A DNA stretch of 64,000 bases from Serripes groenlandicus (lineage: Eukaryota; Mollusca; Bivalvia; Cardiida; Cardiidae), in NCBI GenBank assembly GCA_031761405.1, contig JASEVX010000010.1, positions 28,747,174 to 28,811,173 on the forward strand, read 5' to 3'. Positions 31,353 through 43,700 of the stretch are shown here, in pieces. The translations under genes and the position numbers were made by a program. A model generated the notes under the pieces. It did not search any database and was not told the origin of the DNA. It was given only the letters and a program-made list of their open reading frames with translations. Within the stretch, counting starts at the first letter, position 1. Each line of letters starts with the position of its first letter.

Positions 31353-31427
31353 TAGGAGTATAGGTGCAATAAACAACACATCTGAATGTCATGCCGGTTA
31401 ACATGATCTCACATACCCCAGTGATAG

Positions 31428-31776
31428 TGTCACGTTTTGGCCTCCACGTTAGGAAACGTGGCTACAACGTGAGCAAAGGTACAACAACGTGGCTAAAACG
31501 TGATCAAACGTGAAAAAAAGTTATGTGGAAATTTATTTTGGAAATGTTCAAAGTTCGCCCACGTTTACGCACAAAGTACTACAACGTGGCGAGAACGTTG
31601 TACAGCGTACTATAAAGAAGCAGAAACGTAACAAAAACGAAATAGAACGTGACAATAGCGCGTCCCACCGGTTGATACGTTCTGTTGCGTTTGCTTACAC
31701 GCTGTGGCCTCGTTGCTACCACGTTCCTCGTGCCACGTTATACACACGCTGTGTCACGCTATATGATACGCTGTAA
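31428..31776. repeat. ACGTG-rich imperfect inverted repeat
   Basis: ACGTG or CACGT occurs about every 15-25 bp. The left part (GGAAACGTGGCTACAACGTG AGC) resembles the reverse complement of the right part (GAGGAACGTGGTAGCAACGA GG), so this is probably a decayed inverted-repeat element of about 350 bp. Confidence 0.5.
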
Positions 31777-31871
31777 CACTGTCTGTATTTTGTTTTCAGA
31801 GAGGAGAGCGAATTCAGAAGATTCCCTTGTATAGTAGGCAGGTTGCGGAACACTATCAAAATCCTTGCTAT

Positions 31872-32101
31872 TTAACCCTTTCCCTCATACGACAATTATG
31901 CAGCAGACGACTTTGGACATATTTTGTCAAACAATGGAAAATCTCTATAATTGAATGGATAACCTATGACTAAAAGTGGAAAACATGGTCACAAAAGGAG
32001 AAATTGCTCGTTTTCAGCAATTTCTTCTGTTGTCACTATGTTTTCAAAAAGCCGTATGCTGCAGAGGCGTCAGAAAGCGTCTATATGAGGGAAAGGGTTA
32101 A
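31872..32101 (+). mobile_element. Hairpin MITE, TTAA-bounded, full length (230 bp)
   Basis: Both ends and both TTAA are intact; close to the consensus, with few private changes (for example GCCGTATGCTGC). Confidence 0.9.
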
Positions 32102-32149
32102 AGTATAATATTGCGATATCTACTTGTTTATTGTTTATTTATTGCTACA

Positions 32150-32520
32150 TTCTCATCTCTCCAGTCTGATGGAAGGTCACTATGGTCCGATATGAATTTT
32201 GGAAAATGTCAGAAAGGTCATCTGGAAGTTCTTTTGCATATGTTTTTGAAATAATATTCGGTACTTTTCTGGTCCAACGGCTTTGGTATACGGTATAAAT
32301 TTTTACAAGTTGTTTCTAAACGCCGTTTGGGTTTATCAGAAACTTAGAGGTTGATGGAGTATCAATTTCAATATCATTCTTTTGCCCAAATGTGGACTGG
32401 CCTGTATCTTTTGTGAAAACAGATTGGAATTGTTCAATGAGAATTTCAGCTTTGGTCTTGAAGTCGGAGAGGAGAGTAGGTGACTTTCCCTTTTTAGTGG
32501 TGCAGTACTGATTTTATCTT
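32150..32520 (-). pseudogene. LINE reverse-transcriptase fragment, frameshifted
   Basis: Reading the minus strand from 32515, one frame gives TKKGKSPTLLSDFKTKAEIL followed by IEQFQSVFTKDTGQS, the typical region just before the reverse-transcriptase domain of non-LTR elements. After a stop the motif KAVGPEK (family: KA.GPDKI) appears in a shifted frame, then P.D-x-W-like sequence. Inactivated by at least one stop and one frameshift. Confidence 0.6.
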
Positions 32521-32788
32521 GGTCAAATTACAACCGAAACATCCTTAGTCAGGCTGTTTTAGCAAAATAGTCCCTTAAAAACATGTGTTTGCTTAGGAAT
32601 TTGTGTATACCTTCACCAGAATGCTTTGAATATGTGACAGTAAGGTGTTTTTAAAAATTGGAAATATTATTTTATTTTTTAGGGTAGGACACATTGTTCC
32701 TTTTGTGATCTTTTTTCCCTGAACAAAATAATTCAGCAGCAGGAGACGATTTAAAAAACCCATCTAGGTAGCATGCGGAATCTTACGG

Positions 32789-33069
32789 TGGCACAGAGGT
32801 GACATGTGTATGTTTTTATTTATCTCGTGCGCACGACATACTATGTCGTGCGCACGAGATAATTAAGTCGTGCGCACGAGTTACTAAGTCGTGCGAACGA
32901 GATACTAAGTCGTGCGCACGAGATACTAAGTCGTGCGCACGAGATACTATGTCGTGCGCACGAGATAATTAAGTCGGGCGCACGAGTTACTAAGTCGTGT
33001 GCACGACATACTATCTCGTGCGCACGAGATAAATAAAAACATACGCATGTCACCTCTGTGCCACCGTAG
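32789..33069. mobile_element. Inverted-repeat element with TCGTGCGCACGA array, copy 1
   Basis: Left end ACGGTGGCACAGAGGTGACA TGTGTATGTTTTTATTTATC is mirrored at the right. The interior is ten 12-bp palindromes TCGTGCGCACGA (units 4, 8 and 9 carry single changes) separated by 9-10 bp spacers such as GATACTAAG. It is inserted in a decayed hairpin MITE (remnants at 32700-32780 and 33070-33140). Confidence 0.85.
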
Positions 33070-33464
33070 AATCTCTCTATGAATGAAAATATAACCAATA
33101 ATCTTTTTACCACAGTGTTTTCAAAATGCGTCCTATGCAATTGCAATTACGTAAAAAAATACTAATGCATGTTGTGACAATGATTATATGTATAGCGTTG
33201 AAACTGGTTTTTTTCACTGACCACTTTAGGTATTTTGACCTTGTCTGATAGTGAAAATGAGTATGCCAGGATTTAAAGTATTAATTAATGGATTGAAAGT
33301 TCGAGTCATTACCGACACTCAAAGCTGGCGGGGCTCAATCAAGTTTATTTTGACATGAATATATACTGGACAGTACAAGAAACACAACAACGAATTTAAA
33401 TGAACACGTTCAACGATAGATAGCAGGATGGTCTTTTTCCAAACAAAAAGTCAGTATGTACCGT

Positions 33465-33700
33465 CTATGATGGGTTGTAATTGTAGAACCTCTGCCTCGG
33501 GTGCAGGCTGTTTCAGGTTCGATCCCCGGCGGGGTCATACCAGAGCCTTTAAAACTGGTAGAAGAAGCGATCCATCCTTGGCATTAAGGTTTTAACATTA
33601 AGACTGACTGGCTGCTGTCATGTTAAATGGACCTGCAGTACTGGAACCATACCCAGGTAACGCCGTGATATAACTAGAAAAGGTTGAGGGCAGCGTAAAA
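33465..33700 (+). repeat. SINE family 1, full length
   Basis: B box GGTTCGATCCCCGGCGGGGT, then CATACCAGAGCCTTTAAAAC, TGACTGGCTGCTGTCATG, CTGCAGTACTGGAACCATAC and tail CGCCGTGATATAACTAGAAA. Confidence 0.75.
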
Positions 33701-34002
33701 AACCATATAAAGATAACCATGTATGAACCTCGTTAGCAGTTCGTCCTGCACGTATCCGCCTTTGTCGTGGACGTTATAAGGTTGTTGATTTGATTCAGAT
33801 CGGTAGCATTCCACTCCTCTTCTGTTGTCTGCAGTCTTGGTGTGAGAAAGCCAGGAATAACGTAGATCTATGTAAACTAGTCGCATGGTATGACTGAAAA
33901 AACTGTTGAAAACGGCGTTGACCAAAATCAATCAACTATTCGTAATGATGAAAGCTCGAATGACTTTATCCAGTAGAGCTCAAACCACAAAACGATTTTC
34001 TC

Positions 34003-34019
34003 TTTTTTTTTTTTTTTTT
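34003..34019. repeat. Poly-T tract
   Basis: Run of about 16 T immediately before a MITE fragment. Confidence 0.7.
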
Positions 34020-34140
34020 AATTTTTCCCAAATTTATACAACAAATATGCAGCAGACGACTTCGAAAACATGGAAATTCTCCATAAACGAAAGTACAATA
34101 ATCAAATAAAATTGAAAACATTGTGGTAAAAGGTGACATT
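34020..34140 (+). mobile_element. Truncated hairpin MITE, subfamily B
   Basis: TTTTTCCCAAATTTATACAA, ATGCAGCAGACGACTTCGAA and TTGAAAACATTGTGGTAAAA; lost before the core. Confidence 0.65.
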
Positions 34141-34286
34141 TATAAAAGCTTGCATAAATGAATTATGAAGCCGTATCTTTTCCAGAAATATTCCTAATTA
34201 GTGTTATCTTAAGTAATGATCAAGCATACATAGAGTAGTTTCAATTTAAACACTTTCTCACCTACAGATGTATTTTTGTGTATGTT

Positions 34287-34514
34287 TTAACCCTTTCCCA
34301 CCTACAACAAATCTGCAGCAGACGACTTTGAAAACATTTACATAAAAACATGGAAAATCTCCATAAACGTAAGTATAGTAATCAAATGAAATAGAAAACA
34401 TTGTGGCAAAAGGTGAAATTGCTCATCATGAGCAATTTCACTTTTGCCGCAATGTTTTCAAAAGTCGTCTGCAGCCGAGGCGTCAGAAAGCGTCTATATG
34501 TTGGAAAGGGTTTA
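34287..34514 (+). mobile_element. Hairpin MITE, subfamily B, full length
   Basis: TTAACCCTTTCCCACCTACA left end with ACAAATCTGCAGCAGACG; core GTGAAATTGCTCATCATGAG; right GTCTATATGTTGGAAAGGG. Serves as a good subfamily B reference. Confidence 0.85.
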
Positions 34515-34559
34515 ACATTCATCCTCTACACCAGTGATGTAACACTCTTTTTCTATTTG

Positions 34560-34715
34560 TTTTCGAAAAGTGTCTGTCCGGGGTTAGCCTCCGCGGCATG
34601 CTCATGCTGATCCGGGTCGATACCCTTCGCAGAGTCCACAATGTTGGTTTTCTTGTGGAACGGCTAATTTGCCTCTGACTATATTCCCAGGTTATCCACG
34701 ACATGCGAACACCGT
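34560..34715. repeat. GATCCGGGTCGATAC repeat fragment (hAT-like interior)
   Basis: CGAAAAGTGTCTGTCCGGGG, CGGCATGCTCATGCTGATCC, GGGTCGATAC and CAGAGTCCACAATGTTGGTT are shared with 42370-42480, 52740-52830 and, inverted, 60080-60180. Confidence 0.6.
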
Positions 34716-35800
34716 CATTCGATGGTTTTCGAAAAAAATTCGGCTTTTGAACTACTCAGGCTGAACCGAACTGAACTGAGGCATCTAGGATACGTGTACT
34801 CAACTATATGGCGAACAGTTTCTATCATTTGATAGTGGCGCCAGGGAATGAATTTATGACCAACCGAATGTCGGTGAACTTGCGGTTTATTTGGAAAATT
34901 TTGATATATCAAACTTAACTTTAAATTATATTCAGCATCACTCGCTCCTTTATATGTCCCTTTTAAGTGACTTTCACAAAATAACCCCATTCATTCCTGT
35001 GTAATTTCCAAAAATTGTGTCCATCGGCGCCCATTTTGAAAATTGATATCAATGGAGACAATCACTCACCGGGATGATTGATTGGTGGTCCTGTTGTAAT
35101 TTATTAATACAAGATTGTGTGATTTTATTTGAAAATTATTATCTTATAAAACATATGTCACTCTTACCTTCCTATTGAATTGGAAATGTTAATATGTAAC
35201 TGTTTCTAACTGTGAACGTATATACATGATATTTTCAGAATGTAATTTACTAAATTTCTTATTGGCACAATTTATTCATATTCTTCAAATAGGGACACAC
35301 TTCATTTTTATTTGTATAGTCCTTAAATAGCGTCCATAATTTTTCAACAAAATATTTGAGTTAGGAGTTTAAAAATATCATTAATTTAAATTCATAACCA
35401 CCAAAAACATTTCATATTTTATTTTACAACATTTTATTACTTTTTTTCTTCCATGCTTTCTATAGTCGAGAAATCGTCACATACTGTAATCATGTAATTT
35501 CAAGCCTATGTGATGTCATTAGCATTTAATTAATAGACATAATGTTCAGATTTAAAAGCAAATGAAAACAATAGGTTTTCAACTAAAACTTTGATGGTCA
35601 GGGCATTTAGGATTTTTTTTCATTAAGACTAACACTTATGATATACGCGATATCTGGGTTCCTATTCGAAACATACAACACACAATAGTGCGCGAGCAAC
35701 AAAGAAATTTACCTTGATAACACGATATTCGTAGAAGCGACTATATTTTTTACTTTACAACTCATCCTAAATAACTGATAACAGTTAGACAACATTGTGT
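34716..35800. other. Intergenic, AT-rich, nothing recognised
   Basis: No coding, RNA or repeat structure that I can support. Confidence 0.3.
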
Positions 35801-35805
35801 AAGAA

Positions 35806-36034
35806 AGTCCGCCTCGGTGTAAGCTCCTTCGCAGGCCGGATCAATCATACAAACAACTTTAAAAATGGTAGTTATGGCTTCCCCTCCTTATAACCGAGGA
35901 TTTATGGGTGAGCATTGCGACTGACTCGCTGGTGTAAGATAACTGGACTAGTAGTACTGGTAACTTGCACAGAAAACACCGTGATATAACTGGGAAAATG
36001 TTGAAAACGGCGTAAAACGGCATACGAAACAATC
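35806..36034 (+). repeat. SINE family 1, abutting a MITE
   Basis: Degenerate head (GTCCGCCTCGGTGTAAG), then ATGGTAGTTATGGCTTCCCC, GACTGACTCGCTGGTGTAAG and tail ACCGTGATATAACTGGGAAA ATGTTGAAAACGGCG. The tail ends AAACAATCATA directly at the truncated MITE. Confidence 0.75.
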
Positions 36035-36035
36035 A

Positions 36036-36225
36036 TAGCAGACGACTTTTTGAAAACATAGTGACAAAAGAAGAAATTGCACAAAACGTGCAATTTCTCC
36101 TTTTGTCACAATGTTTTCCACTTTTAGTCATAGGTTATCCATTCAATTATGGAGATTTTCTATGTTTTGATAAAATACGTTCAAAGTCGTCTGCTGCAGA
36201 ATTGTCGTATGAGGGAAAGGGTTAA
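36036..36225 (-). mobile_element. Hairpin MITE, left end truncated
   Basis: Starts inside the left arm at GCAGACGACTTTTTGAAAAC; the rest is full and ends GTATGAGGGAAAGGG TTAA. Confidence 0.8.
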
Positions 36226-36384
36226 ACATATTTTTTGGTCGGCGTCGACGTCGTCATGGTGGGCTGACAACTCATGCAATCGTCGGACAAAGCCCCGGTG
36301 ATTTAAAAATAAAGATAACTTTAGACTTCGCTTGCATTATCGAAACATCACAATAAACAGTGGGGACCAATCAGGCGTTCAATG

Positions 36385-36609
36385 TCAACCCTTACCTACT
36401 TGCAGACGCATTTTGATGCAATAGCAGCGGACGACGTTTGAAAACATTGTGGCCAAAGATGAAATTGCTCATGATAAGCAATTTCTCCTTTGGCCACAAC
36501 GTATTCAACTTTATTTAACAATTAAGCTATCTTTAGGAGATCTTTCAGGTTTTGTCACTATGTTTTCAAAGTCGTCTGCTATAGATTTGTTGTATGTTGG
36601 AAAGGGTTA
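36385..36609 (-). mobile_element. Hairpin MITE, diverged
   Basis: TCAACCCTTACCTACTTGCA left end, core GATGAAATTGCTCATGATAA, right TTGTATGTTGGAAAGGG TTAA. Confidence 0.75.
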
Positions 36610-36957
36610 ACACACTGAGAAGGGGAGTTCGAGTCCTGTTCAATATTGCACTTTAAAACCTTTGATTACACATTATCTGTGTTTTGTAGTGAAGATAATG
36701 CTCTTGATAATGCAACCATTATCAAACTGCATTTGTAAAGATCCATATTCAACCATAACATGTGAAAAATAAGACATTTTATTGGGTTGATCTCAATACA
36801 AAATCTACTGTCGATGATACAGTTAAAATGTACTTTATAAAAGTACACCCAGTATGAAAAGTATGCGTGATACAGGTGTGTCATGAACAATGAAATACCA
36901 AGACCTTTATTAACAAATGTGAAAAAAAAATAAAAACCTTATCATATGTCATAATAC

Positions 36958-36975
36958 AAATAATGATAATAATAA

Positions 36976-37006
<31 letters not shown>

Positions 37007-37039
37007 AATAAGTAAAACCTAATCATGTGTTATAGTAAA

Positions 37040-37089
<50 letters not shown>

Positions 37090-37145
37090 TAATAATAATA
37101 ATAATAATAAGTAAAAACTAATCATGTGTTATAGTAAAAATAATG

Positions 37146-37188
<43 letters not shown>

Positions 37189-37207
37189 TAATGATGATAA
37201 TAATAAG
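36958..37207. repeat. AAT/ATA trinucleotide microsatellite
   Basis: Three long TAATAATAA blocks separated by two copies of GTAAAACCTAATCATGTGTT ATAGTAAAAA, so a mixed unit was itself duplicated. Confidence 0.9.
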
Positions 37208-37429
37208 CCCTCAACTAGAAGTCATTGATCACCGACTAAGCATTTTGTGAAACAAGATTCGACTTGCCTGAATGTTCTTTACATCTGCGTACATTCTGAC
37301 CTCAACATTACAAAACTATGCTTTTTTCAAACTTTTTGTTCTCAAGAATATGATTGATCAGTAATTAATTCATTCTAGAAATGTTCCAGTCAGAAGTCAT
37401 GTCTTCAGCACAGATAACTTTTAATATTT

Positions 37430-37700
37430 GTTTTGGACGGTTGTCGAGAGACATCCGTTCCAGAGTCAACAAACTACACAATTGATAAACGATTTTTCGG
37501 AGTAACTACGTTCCTAATAACAAAGGCAGCTCCGCCGAAACAAAGCTCCGACAAAACAAATAGTTCTACGCGGAGTAATTTTCAGGGCAAAAGATATGAT
37601 CAAAGCACTGAAAGTACTGGTTGGTAAAATCCTGACCGTGATTTACGAATACCAACACAACCGTCCGGCTAGTACTTTCGGTGCTTTGATTATAATTTGG
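37430..37700. other. Inverted repeat downstream of UNC93A
   Basis: TGATCAAAGCACTGAAAGTA CTGG (37597-37620) pairs with CCGGCTAGTACTTTCGGTGC TTTGAT (37664-37689). Outer GGACGGTTGTCGAG and CACAACCGTCCG also pair. Possibly a small palindromic element; a 64-codon open frame here has no support. Confidence 0.45.
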
Positions 37701-37766
37701 GATCAGAAAGACGTTAGACGTTAGAAGGCTTGTCAGGTCAAGATGTTCAATAGCAAAATGCGTTCG

Positions 37767-40700
37767 CTACTTGTTGAGAACAAACGAATGCTGTTTACGA
37801 CGGTGTAAGAACTCCGTCACTCCATAAAGAATCATTCCGATCGTCAAAACACCCATGCAGATATAGATCTTGAACACTGTACGGATAAATGCGCTGTATC
37901 CGAAAGCGATAATAAATCCTTTTGACTCCCAAAGGCGGTAGTTGGCGAATGCAGCTTCGGGTTTGTCCGGAAATAACCAACCGTAAAGTGCTATAAATAG
38001 AACATAAAATTGCAATACAACGCAACACAATATTATACTTTACTGTATAACAACTACAAGTCTTAAAGCAAGTTTTGTTTGCAAAAACCTCAATATTGCC
38101 ATTGACGCTGAAGAGTTTAAAATTAACCCTTTCCCTCATATAGACGCTTTCTGACGCCTCTGCAGCAGACGGCTTTTTGAAAACATAGTGACAAAAGAAG
38201 AAATTGCTCAAAACGACCAATTTCTCGTTTTGCCACGATGTTTTCCACTTTTATTCATAGGTTATCCATTCAATTATAGAGATTTTCTATTTTTTGACAA
38301 AATATGTTCAAAGTCGTCTGCTTCAGAATTGCCGTATGAGGGAAAGGGTAAATGTTACATATCATGAAATGTTCCGAAGTTTTCTGTTTGTGTAATCAAC
38401 AAACAAGACTGCACTCTAAACATAATGTCGAAACACGAATTTGTACGAAAACCCACGAAAATCTCATTGCCCTTTTCACCGCAGGCATTTAAATTACCAT
38501 TTTAAAGGATTTGTTCTAAATAATATCATTAAATAAGTTTTATTTCCATAAAATTATACTGACATTATTAGATAGGAAAGCCATCGCTTACATATTGGAT
38601 TTCCTTTTATTTCCTTATTACAATTTAAAGCAAACTAAACGCCGCAAGAGCTGTGCTCTTAACTCTTTCAGGGCCAAAGTCAATATTGAGGTTTTTGCAA
38701 ACCAATACATATTAAGGTGAGTCAGCTCGTAACGAGCTGTCTCACCTGAAATCAGCATTGTTTGCCTTTTAGTTATGACAAACTCCAAACTATTATTACA
38801 AGAGAAATGGAGAAGCCCGATTTTGAACATGGAAGAGTCTACTTTAAACAATTCGGCGCTGAAAGAGTTAAACGTTTCATTTACATCTAAGTGCAATTGA
38901 ATGTAAGATGCTGCTCTCCTTGCCGCTCGGGGTTATGGGTTAAGTGTAACGACTGACTCGCTGATGTCAGGAACAATGGACCAGTAGTACCGGGAACTTA
39001 CCCAGGAAACGCCATGATATAACTGAAAAATTGTTGAAACCTGCGTTAAACACCAATAAATGTTGAATGCCAGATGCGATTAATGGCAGTTTCATGTAGT
39101 TCATGTAGTTGTAGAAACCGGTTAAGTTAAGAAGAACAATAAGCATTAATATACTTTTGTAGGGCAGTTAATAGTTTGTTAATAATTGCTTACATTGTAA
39201 CTGGTAGCCTAGAGTTATTTCCCTTGTGTTCGAAAGACTATCTAGCACAAGAGATAAATAAAATTAGCAATTACCTGTCAGAAAGAAATGCATTTTCTCA
39301 TAAACTTCGTTTATTAATTGTAATCAAAAGGTTTATACGTGAAAGCAATACTATAGACATTATGTAATTTCACTATGTCATGTTTCTCGAAGGACTTGTT
39401 AAAGGAAATGATTGGGCGTTAAAAAGTAAGTGTAATTGAGTTCGTATTGATTGATTGAGATTTAACGACGTTTCAAGAATTAAAAATCAGTTATGTTATG
39501 GCTGCCATTTCACACAGCCATCTGTTTCTTGGCTTTCTCATACCAGCTCTCCACACAATAGTATTTCCAATTAGTTGGCTGCTTTACCTCATAGATTGTT
39601 AGGTCAATTGGTGGAAAGGCGAATTACGTTCGTCGCATTGACCATTGTCGAATGTCAGAAAGAATTATGGCCGAGGTGAGATTGGAACTCACAGATCAAA
39701 TTCTTTTCCGCCTGTAATCGGAGTTGTGTATTTCAATGTGTCACTGGTCAATTAGTGAAGCTTCATATGACATTCAGGAGTTCGATTCGGACCCTTACTA
39801 TTAGGTTAGAACTCAACAGATAGACTTGTTGTTCAACGACTTTGTCCTCTTTTAGAATTTGAGCGGCGCTCATACCGCACGTATAGACATTTGCGATCAG
39901 TGGAAAATCAAGATCAGACAGCACAAGCGCGAAGATTGATCTGGTTCTATAGTACCCGCCAATTAGTCAATCAAAGAATGTTTCAAGAAACTGTTGTAAC
40001 CATTTTGATCCTTTTCGCGAATGTGGAGGTAAATACTATTTCCACACATGTAATGATTAAAATATGGTTGGTTTCGCAGAATAGCGCTAATCTATGTTAC
40101 ATTACTTGGAATCTACCTTCGCCTACGAGTTCTAATGGGAGTTTCACGCCGTTTCAACAATTTTTCGGTCATATCACGTCGGTTAGATCACCAACCAAAT
40201 AACAGTATTTCCACGCAACTGGCTGTTTTTCCACATAGACTGTTTGCCCATTGGCGGAAGACGAATGACGCTTGTCGCAAGGGCATTTATCTAACGTTAG
40301 ACAGACTTATGGCTTAGCACGGGTTCGAACTCACACCTCATGGGTTAACAGCATGCGTCGTTGCGTCATTGAGTATTAAGCGTTTGGGGAGTGCAATTAG
40401 GCGAGGTGCATTTCATAGCCTTTTAAGTCACCCATGGTTCTTGAATACGAATTCGTCCCAATGATATAACTGAAATGCAACGGACGACGTATACGACACA
40501 ACAAAACACACGCTACATTACCATTGACTTGTGTCTGTATAACAGCGTCCCCTACACCCCAGAGCGCGGCGAGTATGTAATACACGATGATATGATCCGG
40601 ATCTGGAGTCCACAGTAGAAATGTGATCAGAGCACTCATGTGTGCCAGAAAGGCTGAAATACAGTGAATTAAAACACATATACTCATACAAATCTTTATT

Positions 40701-43700
40701 CATAAGTACTTAGGCCGCCGGCCCATACTACATAACGTTATATTTATACATTTATTACATTCTGAAAAATGTCCCTAAAACTCTTTCAACAGCATGTATA
40801 CTTTGTGTGCACATTTTCTTATTAGCAATGGGTTATTACATTGTAGTAACATGTAGTAAGTAATAATGCTAGTTCAATGATATGATGATATGATCCGGAT
40901 CTGGAGTCCACAGTAGAAATGTGATCAGAGCACTCATGTGTGCCAGAAAGGCTGAAATACAGTGAATTAAAACACATATACTCATACAAATCTTTATTCA
41001 TAAGTACTTAGGCCGCCGGCCCATACTACATAACGTTATATTTATACATTTATTACATTCTGAAAAATGTCCCTAAAACTCTTTCAACAGCATGTATACT
41101 TTGTGTGCACATTTTCTTATTAGCAATGGGTTATTACATTGTAGTAACATGTAGTAAGTAATAATGCTAGTTCAAGATTTAAACTAGGTGAAATAGAAAT
41201 GCTGTCTGATTTCGTGAAACTTTTCACACTGGAAAAATACATGATATGTTATGATTAATTTGTTGAAAACTGTACACACATACATTTTAATGTAAATTAT
41301 AGACTGGGCGAAATGAGACAATTGATCGTATTAATAATGTTATAAAAAAAAGGTATGTGTCAGATTTATGTTATGGTTGCCACAATATCGATATATAAAC
41401 AATGGTGTATGCGTGTATATGGAACGCCTTTACTGGCTTATGATGACTTGTTTGCTTATATGTACATGTATATGGTAGATATTTCATTATATGCAGTATA
41501 TCTTTTATTATATGCAGTAGATATTTCATTATGTGTGGTACTTTTTTCTTTATATGCTGTACTTTATTGGTTATATGTAGTGCAACTCTTCTTATATGTG
41601 GTGGTCCTGTCTTTATATGCAGTGCATTCGAATTTGTGTGCGGTACAAAGACCAATATATGCAGTAGATTTGTTATAAAAAAGTACCACACATAATGAAA
41701 CATCTACTGCATATAATAAAAAATCTACTGCATATAATGAAATATATACCGTATATAAGCAAACAAGTCATCAAAAGACAGTAAAAGCGTTCCATACGTG
41801 TACCCAAAACTGTCAATTCAAAGATGATTAATCGTAATTTGAATCAATGCATGGGAAATGGCCCATTTGTATTTCTAAACGGTCTGTATATTAGCTCAAT
41901 CGTGTAAGCATATACACAAGTTGACAGAAGCTTCTAACAAGCTTATGTAAATTATATGTGAAACATGAAACATGAAGATATTGATCAAACTTTTTGCATG
42001 CAAAGACTGATATGTCTCTGCACTGTTTCCAACAGCCAACTCGTACCCTTTCCTCTAGATTGGAATACATATGGTTGACTTGTGTATATGTTATATTACA
42101 TTAGAATATATACTGGTATTGCCCTTAACTCCCTTTCCCATATAAAACAAATCTGCAGCAGACGACCAGGGGCGTAGCTCCCTTTAGGCACTGTAGGCAC
42201 GTGCCTACACATTTTTTCCTCAAAATGCCCCAAATGCAGCTGCGACGATAGACATTTGCGTAATGTATCGACCAGATCAGCCTGCGTTGCCGTGCAGACT
42301 GATCCGGCCGACACATTTCGTCTTAGGGGGGTAGATGTATAGAGTAGTTATTCCCGAAACAGAAAATCCACAGGAGGCGAAAAGTGTCTGTCCGGGTAGG
42401 CTTGTGTGGCATGCTTAGGCTGATCCGGGTCGATACTTTACGCAGAGTCCACAATGTTGATTTTCTCACAGGACGGCCTACACATTGATTATTGTCAAGC
42501 TACGCCCCAGACGACTTTGAAAACATTTAGGCAAAAGATTCGAAAAATATCTTAAAAAAGAAAAGCGTTATTATTGAGCAGAATCGAAAACATTGTGGCA
42601 AACGGAGACATTGTTCGTCATGAGCACACTCTCCTTTTACCACAATGTTTGTAAAAGTCATCTGCTGCAGAGGCGACAGAATGCGTCTACATGTGGGAAA
42701 GGGTTAAAGTGTAAATATACACAGGAAATGGCTACAATAAAAGTGAACGTGTAGGTCAGTGCATATAAAGGCAATCTAGTCAGCTGTTATCAAATAATCG
42801 TTCGTGACAGCTTAATGATCTGTGTCAGTGTGAGTTTGTTCAATGGGCATCTCCTATTGTCCTATGACAAGATGTGTCTGTTGATCATATATTAGCCTAA
42901 CAAGGAGAAATCGTTACACCGGCTTGGAATAAGAAAGCCAGACTTCTTTATGACCCGGTAGCTCAGTCGGTAGCAACGTGGGCTGTCAATCCAGGGGTTG
43001 TGAGTGCGAACCAGATCGATTAACATTTATTACGACGTTTGACAAATGTCACATCGACAAGCATGCATCGTTCGTCTCCCAACAATTGGCTGACAGTCTA
43101 TGTGAAAAAGCAGCCAGTTTCTTGGAAAGTATGTTGTGTGATGTACTGGTGTGAGAAAGTCAGGGAACACATGAATATATGAACTGGCTACCTTGAAATG
43201 ACTGTGGCAAAAGAAGGAATTGCTCATTATGAGCACTTTCTTTTTTCGCAACAAGGTTTCCAAATCAGTGTTATGCTGTTTTATTTACTTTTTATTATCA
43301 CTAGCTTGTTTTTAGAAACGATCACTTAACAATGAACGAACTACGACAATAAACATGCACAAACGAAAATTAACAGCCATTACTTGAACCTTTCAATAAC
43401 TCGAGGTAACTGTTGGGTAATTTTCGATCTCTGTACATGAAGATATACATAGATATTGCAATAACATCAATCCAGGTAACAAAATAATAAATACATTGTC
43501 AAAAGGGACAGAGAAACACCTTTCGAGTTATCGGCGTGTTCTAGTGATGGCTGGATTATATTAAATATAATCAAATACGTATTATCCGATTCGTTTATTC
43601 TAAACTTAACTGTTTATTATGAAAAAGCAAGCCAGCGATGAAATCATATTAAGAAAATTGCGAAGCACCAGTTCGGATTGCGCGTCTGAGTTATCGGAGC

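Noticed and set aside
42948..43020. tRNA gene with GTC anticodon
   Set aside because: It is the head of a family 2 SINE; stems are incomplete.
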